This document shows positions 57,014 to 64,000 of a stretch of DNA of 64,000 bases, piece by piece (positions within the stretch are counted from its first letter, which is position 1; the number at the start of each line of letters is the position of its first letter). This stretch comes from Prochlorococcus sp. RS04. Its GTDB lineage: Bacteria; Cyanobacteriota; Cyanobacteriia; PCC-6307; Cyanobiaceae. Under the pieces are notes generated by a model. It did no database searches. It saw only the letters and a program-made list of their open reading frames with translations, and had not been told where the DNA came from. The stretch lies in contig NZ_CP018346.1 of assembly GCF_001989455.1 (NCBI RefSeq), positions 1,426,001 to 1,490,000 of the forward strand, given 5' to 3'. The translations under genes and the position numbers were made by a program.

Positions 57014-58669
57014 ATGAAAAGTTCTTATTCGAAATATTCAGCAAAATATGACTTATTTTGGTTAATTTTGAGACCATGGATCTTTATCCCAAGAGTTTTA
57101 TATATCCTTTTAACTTTTATTTTTCTTTTTTTAAGAATACTTTTTCAAGGTAACAGTAAAAATAAAAATGTACAAAAAAATCTCTCGAAATATCTTTTTG
57201 ATGTAATAACAGATTTAGGCCCTTGTTTCATCAAATTAGGCCAAGCACTCTCAACTAGACCAGATCTTGTTAGACAAGATTGGCTTACAGAACTTACAAA
57301 ATTACAAGATAATCTCCCAGCATTTGATCACAAAATTGCGTTAAAAATCATTGAAGAGGAACTTGGAACCCCTGCTGATGAATTATTTGAAGAGTTTCCA
57401 GATAGTCCTATTGCTTCAGCAAGCTTAGGTCAAGTTTATAAAGCAAAATTAAATAATTCTTATCTAGCTGTGAAAGTACAGCGGCCAAATTTATACTTTC
57501 TCATAAGAAGGGATGTTGTAATTTTAAGGTTTTTAGGAACTTTTTTATCCCCACTTTTACCTTTAAATATAGGTGTTGGAATTGGAGAAATAATAGATGA
57601 ATTCGGTAAGGCACTTTTTGATGAAATTGACTATCAAAAAGAGGCCGAAAATGCTTTGCGATTTGCTAATTTATTTAAAGAAAACCCAAATATTTTTATA
57701 CCTAAATTAGAAAAACAGTTTTCTTCCAAAAAGGTAATCACAACTTCTTGGATTGATGGAGTTAAGTTAAGAGATCGAGCTTTACTAGAGGAAAATAACT
57801 TAATACCTGCTTCGTTTATAAAAACATGTGTAATTAGTGGACTGCAGCAATTATTTGAATTTGGATATTTTCATGCAGACCCACATCCTGGAAATATGTT
57901 TGCTCTAAAAGGAGGAAATGCAGATTGTGGAAATTTAGCTTATGTTGATTTCGGAATGATGGATACTATTACAAATTCAGATAGACTTACTCTTATTAAG
58001 GCAATTGTTCACATAATAAATGAAGAATATTATCTCCTAGCAGAAGATTTCCAGAAATTAGGTTTTTTAACCAAAGAACAAGATCTTCAAAAACTTGTTG
58101 AACCATTAAAAGAAGTTCTAGGAGGATCTTTTGGCGCTGAGGTTGGTAATTTTAATCTTAAAAATGTAACTGACAAATTCTCAAAACTAATGTATTCCTA
58201 TCCTTTCAGAGTTCCCAGTAGGTTTGCCTTAATAATAAGAGCCGTAGTTAGTCAAGAAGGTTTAGCACTAAGGTTAGATCCTGAATTTAAAATTTTAAAA
58301 ATAGCTTATCCATATATTGCTAAAAAACTATTGACCGATAATTCTGATGAGATTTTAGACATCCTTTTAGAAGTCGTTTTTGATAAAAAAGGTCAAATCC
58401 AAGTAGAAAAAGTTGAAAGTTTATTAAATATTTTATTTAGAGATTCAGAAAATATTAATTCAGATCTGATACCCGTTGCGAACGCTGGATTGAAATTATT
58501 TGTCAGTAAAAAAGGATCCGAAGTTAGGAAGAATCTTCTTTTAAGTCTTATAAAAGATGAAAAATTAGAATTTACTGATGCAAAAAAACTCTTAGCTTTA
58601 ATTAGAGATACTTTTAGCCCTCTGAATATTGCAAAAAGTGCAGTACAAAATATTATTTCTACAGTTTAG
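57014..58669 (+). CDS. UbiB/ABC1 atypical kinase
   Basis: 551 residues of the ABC1/UbiB family, tied to quinone or prenyl-lipid metabolism in plastids and bacteria. Visible marks are KLGQALSTRPDL (the KxGQ motif), SASLGQVYKA (Ala-rich loop), LAVKVQRPNL, FHADPHPGNMF and VDFGMMDT. A hydrophobic N-terminal segment (VLYILLTFIFLFLRILF) suggests membrane attachment. Confidence 0.88.
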   Translation: MKSSYSKYSAKYDLFWLILRPWIFIPRVLYILLTFIFLFLRILFQGNSKNKNVQKNLSKYLFDVITDLGPCFIKLGQALSTRPDLVRQDWLTELTKLQDNLPAFDHKIALKIIEEELGTPADELFEEFPDSPIASASLGQVYKAKLNNSYLAVKVQRPNLYFLIRRDVVILRFLGTFLSPLLPLNIGVGIGEIIDEFGKALFDEIDYQKEAENALRFANLFKENPNIFIPKLEKQFSSKKVITTSWIDGVKLRDRALLEENNLIPASFIKTCVISGLQQLFEFGYFHADPHPGNMFALKGGNADCGNLAYVDFGMMDTITNSDRLTLIKAIVHIINEEYYLLAEDFQKLGFLTKEQDLQKLVEPLKEVLGGSFGAEVGNFNLKNVTDKFSKLMYSYPFRVPSRFALIIRAVVSQEGLALRLDPEFKILKIAYPYIAKKLLTDNSDEILDILLEVVFDKKGQIQVEKVESLLNILFRDSENINSDLIPVANAGLKLFVSKKGSEVRKNLLLSLIKDEKLEFTDAKKLLALIRDTFSPLNIAKSAVQNIISTV

Positions 58670-58776
58670 TTTATATTTAATTTGATTAACTTAATTATGA
58701 TTTTAATTCGATTAGAATTGGATGTAATGTTTAAAAAATAAGAAGTAAAAAGTATTATTTTTTTTTTGGAAATTAA

Positions 58777-59271
58777 ATGAATATTTTGAAAAATCTCTTT
58801 TTACTTAACAAAAAATCTGAAAAAAATAAAGATTTAATTTCTGGACTGGTTGATCAATATACTGAAATTTCAAAGTTAGTAAAAGAAGCAAGAATGCAAC
58901 AAAACCTTACAGTTAAAGAATTGTCATACATTTCAAAAATTCCTGAACGAATAATAAACTCTATTGAAAATAATAATAAAAATATTAGGCCAGATTATCC
59001 TTTTATAAGATCTATTCTAATTAAATTAGAGGAATGCTTAGTATTAAAAAAAAATACATTATTAGATTTAGCAGTTAAGGAAAGAAAAATTTTAAAGAAA
59101 GAGGGAAAGAAATTTGTGTTCAGGAAATTCGATCTTATCAATACATGGCAAGGAAGTCTTTTGTATTTTTTTATATTAGTTCTAACTATATTTTTATTGA
59201 AGAGATACTTTATTTTAAATGTAAATGTCATAGAGATTCAAAATATTGAAAATCAAATCATTGATAAATAA
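58777..59271 (+). CDS. RodZ-like HTH membrane protein
   Basis: 164 residues: an N-terminal helix-turn-helix (VKEARMQQNLTVKELSYISKIPERIINSIEN), a basic linker, then one membrane helix (LYFFILVLTIFLLKRYFILN) and a short tail. The order HTH-basic linker-transmembrane is that of RodZ, which links MreB to the wall, but it is short and lacks the periplasmic domain. It could be a trimmed RodZ or another membrane-bound HTH protein. Confidence 0.65.
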   Translation: MNILKNLFLLNKKSEKNKDLISGLVDQYTEISKLVKEARMQQNLTVKELSYISKIPERIINSIENNNKNIRPDYPFIRSILIKLEECLVLKKNTLLDLAVKERKILKKEGKKFVFRKFDLINTWQGSLLYFFILVLTIFLLKRYFILNVNVIEIQNIENQIIDK

Positions 59272-59284
59272 TTTTTAACAAGAT

Positions 59285-60805
59285 CTACTTTATAGTTCTC
59301 CCAAAATTATTTCCTAGCTCGCTAAACATTCTTATATTATCTTCTATTTCTTCTAAAGGACGATTTAACTTCCATTTCCAGTTATTTTTTGTGGTCCCAG
59401 GTTTGTTTAATCTACTTGAATCGTCTAGAGATAATAGATCTTGTAATGGGGCGATAAAGAGATTAGCATTTGTCTCCATCCCAATTTCGATTAAATCCCA
59501 AGAAGGATTCTCTGCAAATTTATACTCATCTTTTATTCTTTTTTTGGATTCATAATCTAAATTTTCCCACCATGAAAGAGAAGTAGAGTTGTCGTGAGTA
59601 CCTGTATAAACAACCCAATTTTCTCCTTCAATATTTTTGGGCAAATAAGGATTATCTTCATTGCCATCGAAAGCGAATTGTAATATTTTCATGCCAGGCA
59701 GTTCAAAATTTTCCCTTAAATTCTCTACATCTGGAGTTATTACTCCTAGATCCTCCGCAATAATTGGTAGATAGTTAACCCCTAGATCCTTTTTTACTTT
59801 ATTTAATAATGTTTTACCTGGAGAATTTATCCATTTGCCAATAATTGCTGTTTTAGAACTGCCACTAACTCTCCAGTAACCTGCTAAACCCCTGAAATGA
59901 TCAAATCTTAATATGTCCACAAGTTCAAATTGTCTTTGAAATCTTTTTCTCCACCAATTGAAACTAGTCCTTTTATGCTTTGACCAAAAGTAAGTTGGGG
60001 TACCCCATAATTGTCCTGTTGAAGAAAAATAATCAGGTGGAACACCACTTTGAAAGATTAAATCTCCATTTTTAAAAATTGAAAATAATGATTTATTACT
60101 CCACACATCTGCACTGTCTCTGGAGACATAAAAAGGCAAATCTCCTATCAGCTTAATATTTCTTGAGTTTGCAAAGGTTTTAATGTCGCTCCATTGCTCA
60201 TCAAGATGCCACTGTATTAATTTTTTAATAAGTATTTCTTCACTTTTTTTCTTAATCCACGATTTTAAGAAACTTTTATTTTTTATTTTAAATTCTTTAG
60301 GCCATTCCCACCAAGGCAACATATTAAATTCTTCTCTTATAACAACAAATGTTGCATAATCCTCAACCCAAGAATTTTTACTGATCCATTTGTTGAAGTT
60401 TATTTTTCTTTCTTCAGATTGTGAACTCCAACCTTGCAAAAGGAGGAGACCTAATTTCTTTGTTAAGTCATCAGCAATATCAAATTCAAAATGATCTTTA
60501 TTCTGATTAGTTGGAACTAGATTTTCTTTATCTGAAATGAAGATAAAACCTTTTTCGATTAAATCATCTATATCCAAAAACCATGGGTTTAGTGCAAAAC
60601 TAGATGGGGAGCTATATGGAGAACCAGTAGAGTCAGTAGGTGTAAGAGGTAAAAATTGCCAGTATTCAATTCCATGCTTATGTAGTTTTTTAATCCACTC
60701 TTTAGCTCCTTTACCAAAAGTTCCACATACTCTTCCTCCTGGAATAGATGTTGGATGCATAAGTACGCCTAATGATTTTTTTGCAATAATTGAATCTTTA
60801 GGCAT
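59285..60805 (-). CDS. malQ: 4-alpha-glucanotransferase (amylomaltase)
   Basis: 506 residues of GH77. It disproportionates short maltooligosaccharides in glycogen use. Motifs: LPLTPTDSTGSPYSS, LIGDLPFYVSRDSADVW, RFDHFRGLAGYWR (Asp nucleophile), IIAEDLGVITPDV (Glu) and YTGTHDNSTSLSWW (Asp). Length is normal. Together with the GH13 genes in the island, it points to active glucan metabolism. Confidence 0.93.
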   Translation of the reverse strand: MPKDSIIAKKSLGVLMHPTSIPGGRVCGTFGKGAKEWIKKLHKHGIEYWQFLPLTPTDSTGSPYSSPSSFALNPWFLDIDDLIEKGFIFISDKENLVPTNQNKDHFEFDIADDLTKKLGLLLLQGWSSQSEERKINFNKWISKNSWVEDYATFVVIREEFNMLPWWEWPKEFKIKNKSFLKSWIKKKSEEILIKKLIQWHLDEQWSDIKTFANSRNIKLIGDLPFYVSRDSADVWSNKSLFSIFKNGDLIFQSGVPPDYFSSTGQLWGTPTYFWSKHKRTSFNWWRKRFQRQFELVDILRFDHFRGLAGYWRVSGSSKTAIIGKWINSPGKTLLNKVKKDLGVNYLPIIAEDLGVITPDVENLRENFELPGMKILQFAFDGNEDNPYLPKNIEGENWVVYTGTHDNSTSLSWWENLDYESKKRIKDEYKFAENPSWDLIEIGMETNANLFIAPLQDLLSLDDSSRLNKPGTTKNNWKWKLNRPLEEIEDNIRMFSELGNNFGRTIK

Positions 60806-61046
60806 GTTTAAATATTTTTTGATCCTTTACACTTAAAGTGTTTTTGATTCTCTAAATTCAACCATATACAAATTTTATTTAATTGACAAATATCATGCCT
60901 AGTTTTAAGTCTAAAAAAAAATTTCTAATTTTTAATAAACAATTTTTTGCTTAATTGATGTAAATTTTGAAAACATCTAGTCATTATCTTTTGCGAAATT
61001 CACATAAACGACTACGATAAGAATATGGTTTTATGGTGCAAATTTC

Positions 61047-62042
61047 GTGACAAGTTTTATCACGGCAATGCAGAATAAAGAATCGAACTTTAATCTAACT
61101 AACAGTAGATTAAGGCTTGTAAGTGGAACAACAAATCCTAAATTAGCTGAAGAAATTGCATCATACTTAGGTATTAAAAATGTACCTTTAATATCTAAAA
61201 GATTTGCAGATGGAGAACTTTATGTTCAGATTCAGCAATCTATTAGAGGTTGCGATGTATTCCTTATCCAACCTACGTGCGCTCCTGTAAACGATAGTTT
61301 AATGGAGCTTATGATAATGGTGGACGCATGTAAGAGAGCGTCTGCAAGACAAATAACGGCTGTAATTCCTTATTTTGGATATGCAAGGGCAGATAGGAAG
61401 ACCTCAGGAAGAGAGTCAATAACTGCAAAACTAACTGCTAATTTACTAGAGAAATCAGGAGTTGATAGAGTTCTTGCTATGGACTTACACTCGGCTCAAA
61501 TACAAGGCTACTTTGATATACCATGCGATCATATTTACGGCTCACCTGTATTAATTGATTATCTAGAAACTTTAAATCTAGAAGAAATAGTTGTAGTCTC
61601 TCCTGATGTAGGCGGGGTGGCAAGAGCAAGAGCATTTGCAAAATTAATGAATGATGCGCCCTTGGCTATCATAGATAAACGAAGATCTGCTCATAATATC
61701 GCAGAAAGTCTAACCGTTATTGGTGAAGTCAAAGGTAAAACAGCTATTCTTATAGACGACATGATAGACACCGGAGGTACAATTTGTTCTGGGGCAAATT
61801 TACTAAAAAAAGAAGGAGCTAATAGAATATTTGCATGTGCCTCACATGCTGTATTTTCTCCTCCTTCTTATGAAAGATTAAGTACAAAGAATCTTTTCGA
61901 ACAAGTTATTGTGACTAATAGCATACCAGTTATACATAAAGATAATTTTCCTCAGTTAAAAGTTCTTTCTGTCGCAAATATGCTGGGGGAAGCTATTTGG
62001 AGAATCCACGAAGAAAGTTCTGTTAGTTCTATGTTTAGATAA
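61047..62042 (+). CDS. prs: ribose-phosphate pyrophosphokinase
   Basis: 331 residues. Makes PRPP from ribose 5-phosphate and ATP. It starts at GTG 61047 (alternative ATG 61068). Features: LVSGTTNPKLAEEIASYLG, RFADGELYVQIQQSIRGCDVFLIQPT, the flexible-loop/ATP region ITAVIPYFGYARADRKTSGRESITAKL, and PRPP-loop ILIDDMIDTGGTI. It has its own promoter in the 240-base gap after malQ. Confidence 0.93.
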   Translation: MTSFITAMQNKESNFNLTNSRLRLVSGTTNPKLAEEIASYLGIKNVPLISKRFADGELYVQIQQSIRGCDVFLIQPTCAPVNDSLMELMIMVDACKRASARQITAVIPYFGYARADRKTSGRESITAKLTANLLEKSGVDRVLAMDLHSAQIQGYFDIPCDHIYGSPVLIDYLETLNLEEIVVVSPDVGGVARARAFAKLMNDAPLAIIDKRRSAHNIAESLTVIGEVKGKTAILIDDMIDTGGTICSGANLLKKEGANRIFACASHAVFSPPSYERLSTKNLFEQVIVTNSIPVIHKDNFPQLKVLSVANMLGEAIWRIHEESSVSSMFR

Positions 62043-62056
62043 AAGAAATTATTTTT

Positions 62057-62530
62057 TTATAACCCTTGTAATTTCTTGAGTCTTTCAGTTTCAATTTTAA
62101 ATTGTTTTTCTATTTTTTCAGGAACATTATCTGGACATACTTGAAGAGCTGATTCAACTAATTGCAGAGATGCAATAAATTGTAATTGTTTCATATCAAC
62201 TGTTTGTTCTTTCTTCTTCTCTATTATTTTCCCTCCATGTTTTTGTGATACTACTGATGCGAACGTTGCTGAGGCAACGTTTAATGTTTTTGGGAAATCT
62301 AAATCAAATCCTTTTCTTGTCGCATTACATAGAAATGAAACACCCATCCCATGATATAAATCTAAATCATTTTTATTGGCAGGTGAATTTTTAACATTTG
62401 CATTTACTTTATTAAATTCATTATTTGCATCAAAGAAAAAATATGAAAAAATTAGAGGGATTGCAAAAATTCTAGAAATTTTAAAACTCATATTTGATTT
62501 ATTTTTATTCATATCACTTAAAGATAACAT
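62057..62530 (-). CDS. exported conserved hypothetical protein, 157 aa
   Basis: A hydrophobic N-terminal segment (FKISRIFAIPLIFSYFFF) acts as signal or anchor. The true start may be an internal ATG at 62512 or 62491. The mature part contains GMGVSFLCNATRKGFDLDFPKTLNVASATFASVV and ends in KKLQGL, with two cysteines (LCNA and QVCPD) that may pair. Similar proteins are widespread in picocyanobacteria, but I know no proven role. Confidence 0.6.
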   Translation of the reverse strand: MLSLSDMNKNKSNMSFKISRIFAIPLIFSYFFFDANNEFNKVNANVKNSPANKNDLDLYHGMGVSFLCNATRKGFDLDFPKTLNVASATFASVVSQKHGGKIIEKKKEQTVDMKQLQFIASLQLVESALQVCPDNVPEKIEKQFKIETERLKKLQGL

Positions 62531-62564
62531 TTTTTATTTTTTAAATTAAATCTGCCAACAGAAT

Positions 62565-63104
62565 TTATTTAATAATTTTAATTTCGTGATGATTTTCTAC
62601 TATTTTAAGCATATCTTTGTTCCATGAATATATAACTCTAAATCTATAATTATCAGAATCTACAAGTCTTGTATGTTCAAGAATATACCAATCTTTGTAA
62701 GAAGATTCAAAAATCATTTCGTGTTCGTCGACTTGCTTAATATTTGAAATACCTTCATCATTACTTAAATAAAAATTTTCCCTCTTAAGTTGATGGCCTT
62801 TTAAAAATGCATGCATTTCTCCTCGTTCTTTATACTGGGGATTTTCGTCAAAGAAATTGTATTTTTTTTCTGGATACCAAGTAAATTTATAATGCGACTC
62901 CCATTCTGATTTACTCTCAAGAGCTTGAATATTTATATTCATAATTAAATTATAAGTTTTTTGTGCTTCATCGAGAAAATACGTTCTATTAGATTTCCAT
63001 AATCCAATATTCCTAGAAAACCACCTTTTTAAATTGCTATTTAAATTGATTTCAGGAGGGTTTTCACCAAAATGTGAATTTTTCTTTGGATTAATAGCAA
63101 CCAT
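62565..63104 (-). CDS. phycobiliprotein-lyase-like (CpeS/CpcS-type) protein
   Basis: 179 residues with a lipocalin-like pattern. WFSRNIGLWKSNRTYFL near the N-terminus and NYRFRVIYSW near the end recall the CpcS/CpeS bilin lyases, which attach chromophores to phycobiliproteins. High-light Prochlorococcus keeps only a remnant phycoerythrin, so the gene may serve a minor or different binding job. Assignment is tentative and rests on these two patches. Confidence 0.5.
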   Translation of the reverse strand: MVAINPKKNSHFGENPPEINLNSNLKRWFSRNIGLWKSNRTYFLDEAQKTYNLIMNINIQALESKSEWESHYKFTWYPEKKYNFFDENPQYKERGEMHAFLKGHQLKRENFYLSNDEGISNIKQVDEHEMIFESSYKDWYILEHTRLVDSDNYRFRVIYSWNKDMLKIVENHHEIKIIK

Positions 63105-63210
63105 TTATAAAAAAGTCATATTTATTTAATAGCCTATATGTAAAATAAAAAAAAATATCTTAAGGTGTTTATAAGGATTAACAGCTTTTCAACACTTCAG
63201 AGGAATTCAT

Positions 63211-64000
63211 TTGAATGATAAAAAAGAGCTAAAACTAATACTTATAGCAGCTAGAAATCAACTTTCTAGTAGTGATATTAAGTCCCTAATAGCTTACTTA
63301 GAATCAGATGATTGTGAATTTAAGATATCTCTTCAGATCTCTGAACCCACAGAGCAGCCAGAATTACTTGAACTACATAGATTAGTCGCTATTCCTGCTC
63401 TTATAAAGCTTTCCCCAGCTCCAAAGCAAATATTTGCTGGAAGTAATATTTTCTCTCAATTGCAAAAATGGTTACCAAGGTGGTCACAGGAAGGCTTAAC
63501 TAAAAATCTTGGCATTAATTTGCAGCCATCTAAAATTGATTCAATAAGAACTCAAAAAGAATTTCTATTGGAAGACGAACTTCTTGTTTTAAGACAAGAA
63601 AATGAGACATTAACAAAAAGAATAGAATCTCAGGAAAGATTATTAAGAATGGTCGCGCATGAATTAAGAACACCTTTAACTGCTGCTACCTTAGCTGTTC
63701 AAAGTCAAAAACTCGGACAAATAGATATTTCAAAATTACAGGAGGTAATTAAAAGAAGACTTGAAGAGATTGAACTCTTATCTCAAGATCTTTTGGAGGT
63801 TGGAACAACTAAATGGGAAGCATTATTTAATCCTCAGAAAATTGATTTAGGTAATATTAGTGCTGAAGTAATACTCGAATTAGAAAAATTCTGGAGATTA
63901 AGGAATATTGAAATTGATACTGATATTCCATCTGATCTGCCAAGTGTGTTTGCAGATCAAAGAAGAATGAGGCAAGTATTTTTAAATTTAATTGAAAATG
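63211..64000 (+). CDS. sasA: KaiC-interacting sensor histidine kinase SasA (partial)
   Basis: The frame starts at TTG 63211, with AGGA ten bases upstream, and is open at the right edge (263 codons visible). Residues 1-100 form a thioredoxin/KaiB-like sensor domain ([25 protein letters not shown]). The HisKA domain carries His150 in [20 protein letters not shown]. The kinase then goes toward the N-box at NLIEN at the end of the window. SasA passes clock information from KaiC to RpaA. Prochlorococcus lacks kaiA, so this forms a reduced timing circuit. Confidence 0.88.
   Translation, partial: MNDKKELKLILIAARNQLSSSDIKSLIAYLESDDCEFKISLQISEPTEQPELLELHRLVAIPALIKLSPAPKQIFAGSNIFSQLQKWLPRWSQEGLTKNLGINLQPSKIDSIRTQKEFLLEDELLVLRQENETLTKRIESQERLLRMVAHELRTPLTAATLAVQSQKLGQIDISKLQEVIKRRLEEIELLSQDLLEVGTTKWEALFNPQKIDLGNISAEVILELEKFWRLRNIEIDTDIPSDLPSVFADQRRMRQVFLNLIEN

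Noticed and set aside
1-64000. CRISPR arrays and insertion sequences
   Set aside because: I saw no evenly spaced repeats and no transposase gene. The only long repeats are the pairs at 2603/8019 and 15491/18642 and the tRNA fragment.

Overview
This window is chromosomal DNA from a high-light-type Prochlorococcus, or a very close relative. It is AT-rich and gene-dense, with many TTG starts. Marker genes fit that group: a 35-residue high-light-inducible protein, psbY, carotene isomerase crtH, Ycf54, a CyanoP-type psbP, the KaiC-partner kinase sasA (cut by the right edge) and twin SOM-like porins. No phycobilisome genes are seen. I cannot name the strain from sequence alone.

Layout. (1) 1-11126 is accessory, island-like DNA. 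It has several short orphan genes, a GH13 glycosidase (1234-2667), and a block of visibly higher GC with a trehalose-synthase-like GH13 gene facing a glpK-glpD pair (3203-7960). That block lies between two roughly 150-bp direct repeats (2603-2755 and 8019-8168). Next to it is a low-GC replication-like module: a small HTH protein, a repeat-rich intergenic region, a RepA-like AAA ATPase and three small genes (8166-10786). The island ends at tRNA-Pro(TGG), and a decayed copy of the 5' half of that tRNA lies just beyond. No integrase is visible. (2) 11127-20251 holds apt, small orphan genes, two TPR-sulfotransferase genes and two porin genes whose last ~310 codons and terminators appear identical, then hli. 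(3) 20690-63104 is core chromosome: tRNA-Lys, psbY-trmFO-crtH, an atypical response regulator, grxD-bolA, plsC, pdxJ-ycf54, recC-recB-recD, deaD, an ABC exporter, psbP, recR-lipA, the lysA-cdaA-uppS-bioB-trhO operon, clpC, a GldA-like dehydrogenase, cdsA, a PLP decarboxylase, a UbiB-family kinase, malQ and prs. (4) sasA runs off the right end.

How the genes work together. Carbon handling recurs. Two GH13 enzymes and MalQ act on alpha-glucans or glucosides. GlpK and GlpD would turn glycerol into dihydroxyacetone phosphate. A GldA-like dehydrogenase elsewhere could also handle polyols. The TreS-like/glpK/glpD block looks like a horizontally acquired carbon or compatible-solute salvage cassette, held in a form (flanking direct repeats) that homologous recombination could remove. 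RecBCD is complete. The most notable signals are this repeat-flanked cassette beside a tRNA and a helicase module, the homogenised porin pair, a response regulator without a phospho-acceptor aspartate, and a hairpin just before the start codon of the DEAD-box RNA helicase gene.
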